This document shows, piece after piece, positions 18,308-25,229 of a stretch of 33,685 bases of DNA; the stretch's first letter is position 1; each line of letters opens with the position of its first letter. The DNA is taken from positions 1 to 33,685 of the forward strand of contig PVWD01000035.1 in assembly GCA_003003615.1 (NCBI GenBank), read 5' to 3'. Source of the DNA: a filamentous cyanobacterium CCP2 (lineage in GTDB: Bacteria > Cyanobacteriota > Cyanobacteriia > Elainellales > Elainellaceae). Below the pieces are notes generated by a model. It had not been told where the DNA came from and searched no databases. It worked only from the letters and a program-made list of their open reading frames with translations. Made by a program: the position numbers and the translations under genes.

Positions 18308-18745
18308 ATGGCAGTGAGGAGAGGAACAAGAGCCGCTGGTGGCTTCCTGGCGGACTTCCGTGATTTCATTATGCGCGGTAATGTCATTGACCTTGCCGTT
18401 GCCGTTATTCTTGGAACCGCGTTCAATCAGATTGTGGAATCCTTGGTGGGAGACATCATTACACCTGCACTATTGCAACCCGCCCTAGACGCGGCAGGTG
18501 TTGATCAGTTGAGCGAACTGTCTGCAAATGGGATTCGGTATGGAGTCTTTTTGGCAGCCGTTATCAATTTCCTGGTGATCGCGTTTGTGATTTTTCTGCT
18601 AATCCGCGCGTTTGAAAATGCGAAACGGCGATTCATTCGTGAGGAAGAGGCAGAAGCGGAAATTGATCCGATTATTGAATCTCAAGAGCGTTTGACCGGA
18701 GCAATGGATCGACTGACTGCTGTGATAGAACGTAGAACGCCGTAA
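18308..18745 (+). CDS. mscL: Large-conductance mechanosensitive channel MscL
   Basis: Homopentameric membrane channel that opens on membrane tension and releases solutes after hypoosmotic shock. The 145-aa protein has the N-terminal amphipathic segment, the first helix with the signature FRDFIMRGNVIDLAVAVILGTAF, the periplasmic loop, the second helix FLAAVINFLVIAFVIFLLIRA and an acidic cytoplasmic helix (EEEAEAEIDP). A GTG at 18299 is also in frame, but the ATG at 18308 gives the usual length. A terminator lies about 60 nt downstream. Confidence 0.95.
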   Translation: MAVRRGTRAAGGFLADFRDFIMRGNVIDLAVAVILGTAFNQIVESLVGDIITPALLQPALDAAGVDQLSELSANGIRYGVFLAAVINFLVIAFVIFLLIRAFENAKRRFIREEEAEAEIDPIIESQERLTGAMDRLTAVIERRTP

Positions 18746-19029
18746 TAGAACCCAAATTTAAGAGTGTCGTTTTGTTGTTTGAATCGTTTGTTTATTTCAT
18801 ACCAAAAGAGGGAAGAGATGCCATGCTCTCTCCCCTCTGTTTTTTTGTTTCGCCGATTGCTGTCAGGTTGAATATCTGTCTGGTTGTCCGATCGATCGCC
18901 TTCTTGCTTCAGCCGCTTTGCCAAATTTTTGAATTGCTTCTGCCGTTGTCGCTTCCGGGCACTGCCACCCCTACCTTTGTCGTTTCGCCCTTCTCTGCGA
19001 GGAGACTCCCACCGCTTTAATCGAGTCAT
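18682..19029 (-). CDS. Doubtful small basic protein, antisense to the mscL 3' end
   Basis: A 115-codon minus-strand frame whose first 45 residues are very basic (MTRLKRWESPRREGRND, later SARKRQRQKQFKNLAKRLKQE). The ATG at 19029 has AAGGGG about 9 nt upstream on the minus strand. Against it, the 3' part runs through the mscL terminator hairpin and into the mscL coding strand, and the last 50 residues have no protein-like character. It may be a real short basic protein whose true end differs in relatives, or chance. Homology search of the first 60 residues would decide. Confidence 0.25.
   Translation of the reverse strand: MTRLKRWESPRREGRNDKGRGGSARKRQRQKQFKNLAKRLKQEGDRSDNQTDIQPDSNRRNKKTEGREHGISSLFWYEINKRFKQQNDTLKFGFYYGVLRSITAVSRSIAPVKRS
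18807..18846 (+). terminator. Rho-independent terminator of mscL
   Basis: AGAGGGAAGAGA at 18807-18818 pairs with TCTCTCCCCTCT at 18827-18838 with one mismatch around an 8-nt loop and is followed by GTTTTTTTG. Confidence 0.85.
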
Positions 19030-19226
19030 GCGTTTTTCCCCTTGCTAATTCATTTGTTAACCAGATAATTACCTGGTAGAGATGCTGCGTTCAACATCTC
19101 TACTTCAAAGAACTACAGTTTCAAAGCCAGCTATTCCGCAACTCAATTAGAAGTTTTTGGAACTCTAAAAGAACATCAGATCAGTACATGATATAGAGTC
19201 ACTTGATCTAAAACTCAAAATTTGAA
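18847..19226. other. Region between the mscL terminator and tRNA-Leu(CAA)
   Basis: About 380 nt with only the doubtful basic frame described separately and a palindrome at 19076-19103. Nothing else is recognised. Confidence 0.5.
19076..19103. repeat. GTAGAGATG...CATCTCTAC palindrome
   Basis: Perfect 9-bp inverted repeat, GTAGAGATG and CATCTCTAC, with a 10-nt centre. It resembles the GTAGAGACG-type intergenic palindromes that recur in many filamentous cyanobacteria. No T-run follows, so it is listed as a repeat rather than a terminator. Confidence 0.5.
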
Positions 19227-19308
19227 TGGGCAGAGTCGGACTCGAACCGACATGACCGAAGTCGCCACATTTTGAGTGTGGTGCGTCTACCAATTTCGCC
19301 ATCCGCCC
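19227..19308 (-). tRNA. tRNA-Leu(CAA)
   Basis: An 82-nt class II tRNA on the minus strand. The acceptor stem is GGGCGGA with TCTGCCC. The D-arm contains AATTGGTAGACGC, the anticodon loop is CTCAAAA (anticodon CAA, reads UUG) on stem CCACA/TGTGG, the variable arm is long as in Leu tRNAs, and the T-loop has GGTTCGAGTCC. The CCA end is not encoded. Its first 20 bases, plus CCAA before them, are duplicated exactly at 19737-19760. Confidence 0.96.
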
Positions 19309-19312
19309 TTGG
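19289..19312 (-). repeat. 24-bp direct repeat, copy 1 (tRNA-Leu 5' end)
   Basis: This copy covers the first 20 bases of tRNA-Leu(CAA) and four bases before it. It is identical to 19737-19760. The 448-bp period and the gene content between the copies suggest an insertion or local duplication at the tRNA 5' end. Confidence 0.9.
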
Positions 19313-19399
19313 ATGCAGCTTCACTATTATAGTGCATTAGTAGTCCTTCTAACAAAGATTCGTTTTTGACTCACAATTTAACCAGATCAGCCAGGAGTT

Positions 19400-19672
19400 T
19401 TACTGCATACCCCCATTTCGACCTTGAGCGATCGCCTGAATTAACTGAAGCATTAATGCGCGATCGGCTTCTGCCCTTCGTTCCGCTTCTTCATGACGAC
19501 GCATCGACTCTTCATGACGACGCATCGACTCTTCATGCTGTTGGTCGTGGATTCTTACGATATCCGCCAAGGTAGAAACAGTAGATTTGAGATCTGAAAT
19601 CGATCGCTTCAACTCCTGCATATCAATTTCAACCGCTTCCACTCTAGATTCAAGGTTTTGTGGATCTGCCAT
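19400..19672 (-). CDS. Small coiled-coil protein with internal heptad repeat
   Basis: A 90-aa charged protein without a named family. MADPQNLESRVEAVEIDM opens a predicted coiled coil with heptad spacing, followed by SDLKSTVSTLADIV and a repeated EESMRRH unit, and ends QLIQAIAQGRNGGMQ. Small coiled-coil proteins of this form are frequent in cyanobacteria, but I know no function. The ATG at 19672 has AGGA 8 nt upstream. An upstream ATG at 19750 in the same frame lies inside the tRNA-derived repeat and would overlap the M48 gene end by 16 nt, with AAGGG just before it. The gene is the only one in the segment bracketed by the 24-bp repeats. Confidence 0.6.
   Translation of the reverse strand: MADPQNLESRVEAVEIDMQELKRSISDLKSTVSTLADIVRIHDQQHEESMRRHEESMRRHEEAERRAEADRALMLQLIQAIAQGRNGGMQ
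19490..19537 (-). repeat. 21-nt tandem repeat in the coiled-coil gene
   Basis: Two exact 21-nt copies (19490-19510 and 19511-19531) and a 6-nt partial third encode EESMRRH units. The length is a multiple of three, so copy number changes keep the frame and the heptad phase. Confidence 0.85.
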
Positions 19673-19734
19673 AGGAATTCCTAAAAGCGTAGTCGCCCAT
19701 TTTACTCTCAAGAGTTGCTCTAGAGGGGGAACTG

Positions 19735-20610
19735 TCACCAATTTCGCCATCCGCCCTTGGCTTTCGCTTCGTCCTTACCGTGCATTAATTGCCCTTGCAG
19801 CAAAGATTGATAATCTTGAGTGCTGGCCCACCGATCGATTTCTTTAGCCCGCAGGACAGGAACAGGATGGGTCAACTGTTCGGTTTGAATTTGCCGCAGC
19901 ATTTTGCCCAACTCATTGGTGCTGTTTTCTTCATAGGAGCGGGCTTGCGCTAAAAATGCATCTAAGTTTAGTTGAGGAGCTAAGGAAGGCGAACCGCCCG
20001 ACAACTTCATCAAAACGGATGCCACCACTCTTGGATCTTGCGCCACCAACAAGGCGGCCCGATCGCACGTAAATTCAGCACAGCGTACCCATTGCAGAAT
20101 CTGGGTTTGCAAGCTCTGAGCCAGTAGACCCCCCAGAGGCGTGAGTTGCCCTGCTGCCAACACCACTAAGTTCGCCAGGGTTAAATAAACGCTGTGTTCA
20201 CACTTGAGGTGCCCCAGTTCATGGGCAATGACCGCCTGAATTTCTTCTGGAGTGAGTAGCTCAATCAGCGAAGTGTGGATCACAATGAAGGGCTGCTTGC
20301 CCCGCATGGCAAAGGTATACGCATTAGGAACAGGATGCTGCCGGACATACAGTTGGGGCGGCTCCAGATCTAAAATTTGACAGGCTTCAATCAACAGCTT
20401 GTAAATGTGGGGAAGCTGTTGTTCACTCACCAAGATGCTGGAGGCGATGTTGTCTAGGTAAAATACCTGCTCTGCAACACCCCCCAACAGTGTACGAATC
20501 ACTAGATCCAGGGCTGGAATTTGCTTTAGGGTATTTGTGGCTTCTAAATCAAGCGGGTGGCGAAAATGGTCAGATTTTAGACCAATGAGAGCCGTTTTGG
20601 AGTGAGACAT
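19735..20610 (-). CDS. M48-family zinc metallopeptidase
   Basis: A 291-aa peptidase. The zinc motif HELGH lies at residues 130-134 (EIQAVIAHELGHLKCEH), and EFTCDRAALL near residue 185 supplies the third ligand Glu. Two hydrophobic stretches (LTLANLVVLAAG and TPLGGLLAQSL) suggest membrane association, as in HtpX-like enzymes, which degrade damaged membrane proteins. I prefer the ATG at 20610, because homologues start shortly before FRHPLDxEA; the frame is open to an ATG at 20661. The last residues KGGWRNW and the stop are encoded by a copy of the tRNA-Leu(CAA) 5' end. Confidence 0.9.
   Translation of the reverse strand: MSHSKTALIGLKSDHFRHPLDLEATNTLKQIPALDLVIRTLLGGVAEQVFYLDNIASSILVSEQQLPHIYKLLIEACQILDLEPPQLYVRQHPVPNAYTFAMRGKQPFIVIHTSLIELLTPEEIQAVIAHELGHLKCEHSVYLTLANLVVLAAGQLTPLGGLLAQSLQTQILQWVRCAEFTCDRAALLVAQDPRVVASVLMKLSGGSPSLAPQLNLDAFLAQARSYEENSTNELGKMLRQIQTEQLTHPVPVLRAKEIDRWASTQDYQSLLQGQLMHGKDEAKAKGGWRNW
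19737..19760 (-). repeat. 24-bp direct repeat, copy 2 (M48 gene 3' end)
   Basis: Exact copy of the tRNA-Leu(CAA) 5' end. Read in the M48 frame it codes for KGGWRNW, and the next codon is TGA. In the tRNA copy the same frame would continue with TAG. So either arrangement ends the peptidase at the same residue. Confidence 0.9.
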
Positions 20611-20919
20611 AAGCAGTTTAATGCTGCGCCTTAATCGCGCAAACAACCATCCTAAGCTCATTGTAGCGAGGAATAAAGGAATCGATAGGAGCGAAAGTCC
20701 GATTTCACTTCACACAAGCTTCAAAAATTCTTGGCCAGAACTCTGCATGAACTGCTCGGATTGGCTCTGGATGACACTGTATGGCTGACTGAGGCTTTAC
20801 GGGTCGTGGGTGTGTTAACAAGGATATTTTTAGCAGCCTCTTTGCCCATAAGTTCTACCCAATGACTGGATTGATATCTAGATCTGCCATTGGTTTTCGA
20901 TACATTGAAGGAGAAAAAG
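20611..20919. other. Divergent intergenic region, M48 peptidase / protoglobin
   Basis: About 310 nt between divergent genes (260 nt if M48 starts at 20661). It must hold both promoters. I see no clear promoter hexamers, palindromes or RNA structure. Confidence 0.5.
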
Positions 20920-21474
20920 ATGGCCTTAGAGCCGTATAACTTTTTGAAAACGCTGGAAAATCGATCGGGTTTTACCAACGACGATAAGCAGTTGCTACTG
21001 TCTTATGCAGAGTGGGGACAGACGATCGCCTCTGAGATGGCCGACCACTTCTATTCCTATCTCAACCGTGATCCAGAGATGAGTGCCATTCTGACTGCAA
21101 AAGAAGGACGGATGCACCGCCTCCGGGAAACCTTCATTCAATGGTTCCACGAAATGTTCACGGGTATGGATAACTGGGGCCAAAACTACGCCGATCGGCG
21201 TTGGCGCATTGGATTAGTACACGTTCAGATTGGCATTGGGCCACAGCACGTTGTTCCGGCAATGGCCACGGTGGTTCAAGAAGTGGGTAATCGGCTACGA
21301 GCAGAAGGAAAGGATCAATCTCTGCAAGATGCCTTAGGGCGGATCTGCATGATTGACCTTGCCTTTATTGAGCAGGCCTATGTAGAGGTGAGTTCAGCAG
21401 CCGTTCTGCGCGAAACAGGTTGGTCAGAGGGCTTGTTCAAACGCTTGATTGCCACTGGGGCAGGAACAATGTAA
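20920..21474 (+). CDS. Stand-alone protoglobin-domain protein
   Basis: A 184-aa single-domain heme protein of the globin-coupled-sensor/protoglobin family. The likely proximal heme His is H101 in RWRIGLVHVQIGIGPQHVVP, and helices with FYSYLNRDPEMSAIL and FIQWFHEMFTG match the family fold. There is no attached transducer, cyclase or kinase domain, and the C-terminal 40 residues extend slightly beyond the globin. A gas-sensing or binding role is inferred. The ATG at 20920 follows AAGGAG with 7 nt spacing. It is divergent from the M48 gene and is closed by a terminator before murA. Confidence 0.88.
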   Translation: MALEPYNFLKTLENRSGFTNDDKQLLLSYAEWGQTIASEMADHFYSYLNRDPEMSAILTAKEGRMHRLRETFIQWFHEMFTGMDNWGQNYADRRWRIGLVHVQIGIGPQHVVPAMATVVQEVGNRLRAEGKDQSLQDALGRICMIDLAFIEQAYVEVSSAAVLRETGWSEGLFKRLIATGAGTM

Positions 21475-21494
21475 ACGTGTTGATTGGCAAGTTC

Positions 21495-21557
21495 TAGGTG
21501 CTGAGGGCTAAGGGCAAGTTGACAAACCTACTTCTCAGCTCTCAGTCCTCTTTTTTT
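21495..21557 (+). terminator. Terminator between protoglobin gene and murA (convergent)
   Basis: CTGAGGGCTAAG near 21501-21512 pairs imperfectly with CTCAGCTCTCAG near 21534-21545, and TCCTCTTTTTTT follows. It would terminate the protoglobin transcript. Confidence 0.55.
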
Positions 21558-21564
21558 GGCGACT

Positions 21565-22953
21565 TTACGGCGACGCAGTAGGCTGAGCTTCAGAAACCGC
21601 TGTATCCGCAGGGGCATCGGCTTCAACATTAACGCGCTGAAGTTTTGCTCCTAAGGCTTTCAGTTTACCCTCTAGGTTTTCATAACCGCGATCGAGGTGA
21701 TGTAGCCCTTGGATGGTGGTCATGCCATCGGCGGCTAACCCAGCCAGCACCAGAGCCGCAGAAGCTCTTAGATCTGTTGCCAACACAGGGGCACCCGACA
21801 ACATTGGAACACCTTGAATAATGGCAATGTTGCCCTTAACACGGATATTTGCCCCCATGCGGTTTAACTCTGCCACATGCCGCAAACGATTTTCAAACAG
21901 GGTTTCGGTAATGACGCTGTTGCCTTCTGCCAGGGTTAACAACGCCATGAATTGCGCTTGCATATCGGTGGGGAAGCCAGGATAGGGCAATGTTTTGATA
22001 TCTGCCGCCCGGTGATGTTGCCCAGGAACAACGCGCAGCCGATTTGGAGCATCTGAAACAGTTTGAATGCCGATGCTGCGAAGCTTTGCAATGACTGCGG
22101 TGAGATGGTCTGGAATGACCGGAGCAAGGCTAATTTCCGATCGCGTGATGGCTCCTGCAACCAAGAACGTTCCTGCTTCAATGCGGTCAGGAATGATGGA
22201 ATAGTCGGCTGAATGAAGGCTAGGAACCCCAGAGATGACCAGTGTGTTGGTTCCTACACCGCGAATTTTCGCCCCCATTGCCCGACAGAAGTTTGCTAAA
22301 TCAACGACTTCAGGCTCTTGGGCTGCATTTTCAATGATGGTTTCACCCTCAGCCAGGGTTGCTGCCATCATCAGGGTTTCGGTTGCCCCAACGCTGGGAA
22401 CGTCTAGGTAAATTCGCGTTCCTTTCAGCCGTTTGCCGCCTCGGATGTAGGCATGAACCGTACCATGTTCGATCTGCACCTCAGCCCCCAGAGCTTGTAA
22501 CCCTCGGACGTGCAAATCCACAGGTCTAGCACCGATCGCGCAGCCCCCCGGCAGAGGAACCCGCGCCACTCCCAAACGAGCTAACAACGGGCCAATGACG
22601 AAGAAACTCGCTCGCAACTGGCTCACTAAATCGTAGGGGGCCTGTGATTGCCCGATATGGCGAGCATCAACATCTAGCGTGTCGCCGTGACGAGTCAGCT
22701 TTACACCCAAAGCAGACAGAATCTCGCCCATGCGAGAGACATCCACCAAAGACGGAACGTTGCGAATGCGACAGTCTCCAGCACAGAGCAAAGCCCCAGC
22801 CATAATGACCAACGCAGAGTTTTTCGCACCACTGATTTCAACCTGCCCTTGCAGCGAATGTTTGCCCCAAATCTGTAAAACAGATTCACCCTCCTCTGAG
22901 GAGGCTTGGGAGCTTTTCAAATTGAGAGTGGGAGTAATGGCTCTACCCTCCAA
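21565..22953 (-). CDS. murA: UDP-N-acetylglucosamine 1-carboxyvinyltransferase (MurA)
   Basis: Cytoplasmic enzyme that transfers enolpyruvate from PEP to UDP-GlcNAc, the first committed step of peptidoglycan synthesis and the target of fosfomycin. The 462-aa protein has [16 protein letters not shown] (Lys and Asn of the active site), [15 protein letters not shown] with the catalytic Cys C138, and the second EPSP-like half with [12 protein letters not shown]. The C-terminal tail is Ala/Thr-rich and not conserved. No ATG is available near the N-terminus; an in-frame TAG precedes the TTG at 22953, which is the first possible start, and a second TTG is at 22920. It is divergent from tRNA-Leu(CAG). 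Confidence 0.95.
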   Translation of the reverse strand: MEGRAITPTLNLKSSQASSEEGESVLQIWGKHSLQGQVEISGAKNSALVIMAGALLCAGDCRIRNVPSLVDVSRMGEILSALGVKLTRHGDTLDVDARHIGQSQAPYDLVSQLRASFFVIGPLLARLGVARVPLPGGCAIGARPVDLHVRGLQALGAEVQIEHGTVHAYIRGGKRLKGTRIYLDVPSVGATETLMMAATLAEGETIIENAAQEPEVVDLANFCRAMGAKIRGVGTNTLVISGVPSLHSADYSIIPDRIEAGTFLVAGAITRSEISLAPVIPDHLTAVIAKLRSIGIQTVSDAPNRLRVVPGQHHRAADIKTLPYPGFPTDMQAQFMALLTLAEGNSVITETLFENRLRHVAELNRMGANIRVKGNIAIIQGVPMLSGAPVLATDLRASAALVLAGLAADGMTTIQGLHHLDRGYENLEGKLKALGAKLQRVNVEADAPADTAVSEAQPTASP

Positions 22954-23148
22954 AATCTAAACGTATGTGGACAAAGTGGATGTGTACAAAACGAGTTTGC
23001 AAGTTGGCGTTGCAATTTGCAAATTTTGGTTCTGATTCTACCGGAAAGATTTAGAATGTCCAGCATTTATTCTGGGCATAGCTTAATCGATTTTAGGTGA
23101 ATAGAGTAAATCTGATTTAGGTTGGCATATTTTTTTGAATTAGACTAG

Positions 23149-23177
23149 TTGACGTTTGTCATAACGTGTTAGATGAT
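23149..23177 (+). promoter_or_regulatory. Candidate promoter of tRNA-Leu(CAG)
   Basis: TTGACG at 23149-23154 and GATGAT at 23172-23177 with a 17-bp spacer lie about 50 bp before the tRNA. The -10 is a weak match. Confidence 0.3.
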
Positions 23178-23230
23178 AGTAAGTCGCGGTCTGTAAATGG
23201 AAATTCATTCTAACGAACAGGCTGTACCAA

Positions 23231-23314
23231 GCGGAACTGGCGGAATTGGTAGACGCGCTAGATTCAGGTTCTAGTGTCTGCAAAGACTTCCGGGTTCAAG
23301 TCCCGGGTTCCGCA
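23231..23314 (+). tRNA. tRNA-Leu(CAG)
   Basis: An 84-nt class II tRNA. The acceptor stem is GCGGAAC with GTTCCGC and discriminator A. The D-arm is GGCGGAATTGGTAGACGC, the anticodon loop TTCAGGT (anticodon CAG, reads CUG) sits on CTAGA/TCTAG, the variable arm is long and the T-loop has GGTTCAAGTCC. No CCA is encoded. Confidence 0.97.
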
Positions 23315-23504
23315 TAATTCACTTAACGCGGTTTTTATGCACTCTAAGTACATTTAGGGGGGGTTGATGCTTAGAACGGGATATTTTGGCTCCTTCGAGT
23401 GATGGTTTAAAAAACTTAATGTGTTGATTGCTCAGTCCAACAAAATTCCAATCATTCCAGTTAAGGTTTACGCCTCTACTTCTGAACTTGCTGTTGAAAA
23501 ATCA

Positions 23505-24311
23505 ATGCTGACAAGTTTGCAAAATCCTTTAGTTAAGCAGATGCGAAAACTGCATCAGGCAAAGGAACGCCGATCGCAAAATTTGTTTTTGCTGGAGGGA
23601 ACCCACCTACTAGAAGAGGCATATGGCAATGGGGTTTCGTTTGTAACGCTCTGCTGTACTCCGATTTGGCAAGAGGCTCATCCTCGCCTATGGCAGCAAG
23701 CGACCGGTCGATCGCAACGGGCTGAAATTGTGAGCCAGGAGGTGCTGCAATCGATCGCGACAACCGTGCATCCCGATGGGGTTGTGGCAACGGTAGAACG
23801 AGTTGTGCGGACTCCAGACTTAGCCCATACTCAGTTGGGAATTGCGTTGGAGACGTTACAAGACCCAGGCAATTTAGGAACCATTATCCGAACGGCGGCG
23901 GCGGTGGGTGCCGATGGATTATGGCTCAGTGCAGACAGTGTGGATGTGGATCACCCCAAAGTGTTGCGGGCTTCAGCAGGGCAATGGTTTCGCCTGCCCA
24001 TGACAGTGAGTGCCAATTTATTATCCGAGATTCAGCACTTCAAAAGTCAAGGGATTCAAGTCATCGCAACGTTGCCGACTGCTGCCGCTACCTTCTGGGA
24101 AATTGACTTAACTCGGCCAACACTGATTTTACTTGGCAATGAAGGGGCCGGGCTGTCATCTGAACTGGCTACAAGGGCAGATATGGGCGTAAAAATTCCT
24201 TTGGAACCGGGTGTAGAGTCGCTTAATGTGGCAACCACTGCTGCGCTCATGCTTTACGAGGCGCGCCGTCAGCAACAGTTTGTGAACAAAGAACCATCAA
24301 TTAACCGTTGA
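23505..24311 (+). CDS. TrmH/SpoU-family RNA 2'-O-methyltransferase
   Basis: A 268-aa SPOUT methyltransferase. The N-terminal substrate-binding domain starts MLTSLQNPLVKQMRKLHQAK and includes FLLEGTHLLEEA. The knotted catalytic domain has the three SpoU motifs: LQDPGNLGTIIRTAAAVGADG, LLGNEGAGL and LNVATTAALMLYEARRQ. Members methylate the 2'-OH of tRNA or 23S rRNA; the exact target is not clear from sequence (RlmB-like or TsnR-like). The ATG at 23505 fits the family; the frame runs open from a TTG at 23421 without similarity. It converges on the RRM gene. Confidence 0.93.
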   Translation: MLTSLQNPLVKQMRKLHQAKERRSQNLFLLEGTHLLEEAYGNGVSFVTLCCTPIWQEAHPRLWQQATGRSQRAEIVSQEVLQSIATTVHPDGVVATVERVVRTPDLAHTQLGIALETLQDPGNLGTIIRTAAAVGADGLWLSADSVDVDHPKVLRASAGQWFRLPMTVSANLLSEIQHFKSQGIQVIATLPTAAATFWEIDLTRPTLILLGNEGAGLSSELATRADMGVKIPLEPGVESLNVATTAALMLYEARRQQQFVNKEPSINR

Positions 24312-24357
24312 CCATTGATAAAACTCAACAGCCAACGGTAATCAATCAAATCAACAA

Positions 24358-24386
24358 AGGGAACACGGCATTACCCCGTCCCTACC
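24358..24386. repeat. GC-rich hairpin between convergent genes
   Basis: GGGAACACGG near 24359-24368 pairs imperfectly with CCCCGTCCC near 24375-24383. It lies between the convergent methyltransferase and RRM genes. On the minus strand, a short T-rich stretch follows, so it may act as a weak terminator for the RRM gene. Confidence 0.35.
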
Positions 24387-24391
24387 TCTCG

Positions 24392-24688
24392 TTACCGATA
24401 TCGCCGCTCACCGCCAAAAGAGGCCGATCGCCGGTTGTTATTATTTTCACGAGGTCTAGCTTTGCTAACTCGTAGGTCGCGTCCCATCCATTCTGCACCG
24501 TCAAGAGCTTCAATGGCAGCCGTTTCTTCAGTATCAGATTCTAATTCAACAAAAGCAAATCCCCGCATCCGACCTGTTTCTCGATCGACAGGAAGCGTTA
24601 CATTTTGAACTTTTCCATATTCTGCAAAAACCTGCTCCAAATCTTCCTGAGTGACTTGATAGGACAAGTTACCGACATAAATTGACAT
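24392..24688 (-). CDS. RRM-type RNA-binding protein (cyanobacterial Rbp)
   Basis: A 98-aa protein with one RNA-recognition motif: RNP2 IYVGNL at residues 3-8 and RNP1 RGFAFVEL near residues 42-49, followed by a short basic tail (NNNNRRSASFGGERRYR). Cyanobacterial Rbp proteins of this form bind mRNA, and several are cold-induced or localise thylakoid mRNAs. The tail here is short and only weakly Gly-rich. The ATG at 24688 is preceded by GGAGA at 9 nt. The 540-nt upstream region is AT-rich, which fits the long leaders known for such genes, but the promoter cannot be placed. Confidence 0.92.
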   Translation of the reverse strand: MSIYVGNLSYQVTQEDLEQVFAEYGKVQNVTLPVDRETGRMRGFAFVELESDTEETAAIEALDGAEWMGRDLRVSKARPRENNNNRRSASFGGERRYR

Positions 24689-25229
24689 AGCAGCGTGTCT
24701 CCAAATTTCATTGATGTGTAGCATTGGGAATTCGGAGAGACGCTTACAACAGATTGAAAACGACTGGACATCCGAACATCATGCTTGTTGACCATTTAAA
24801 TGATAGCTCTCGAATGGCTGCAACGCTGCTAAATTTGCTTCGGTTTAAATAGCTTTTCAAAATTTATCTTGAGTCGAAGTCAAGTCCTTTCTTTCGGTAG
24901 AAGTTAAACTTCCTAATCTTTGCCGAAAAATGATGCTATTTGGTGATTTAGCGTTTGTGGATGCCTCAATAAGGATGAATTAGGGGAGTTTACAGTTAAA
25001 TTTTAAACCTTAACGATCGGGTCTTTAATCAGCTTTATGAATGTATCTGAAGTCTTCGTCAAAGAAGTACTATTAATTGATTTGAAAGTTTTATCAAATT
25101 AAATCGAGCTAACTCATTGAAGGATGGAAATACGATCGTTGAAACAAATAAAACAGACGTTTTTGAAATCTGCTTATTGCTAGCACAGTGACTATTATTA
25201 AGTTTAATATTACGTTTGATTCTTAATTG
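24689..25229 (-). other. Long AT-rich region upstream of the RRM gene
   Basis: About 540 nt without a gene between the helicase end and the RRM start, both on the minus strand. It is AT-rich, and a weak hairpin (ATTTGA...TCAAAT) lies around 25080-25100. It may contain the RRM promoter and a leader; no known riboswitch is recognised. Confidence 0.5.

Noticed and set aside
20721-20978. 85-codon minus-strand frame before the protoglobin gene
   Set aside because: It overlaps the protoglobin start in antisense and has no ribosome-binding site or recognisable features.
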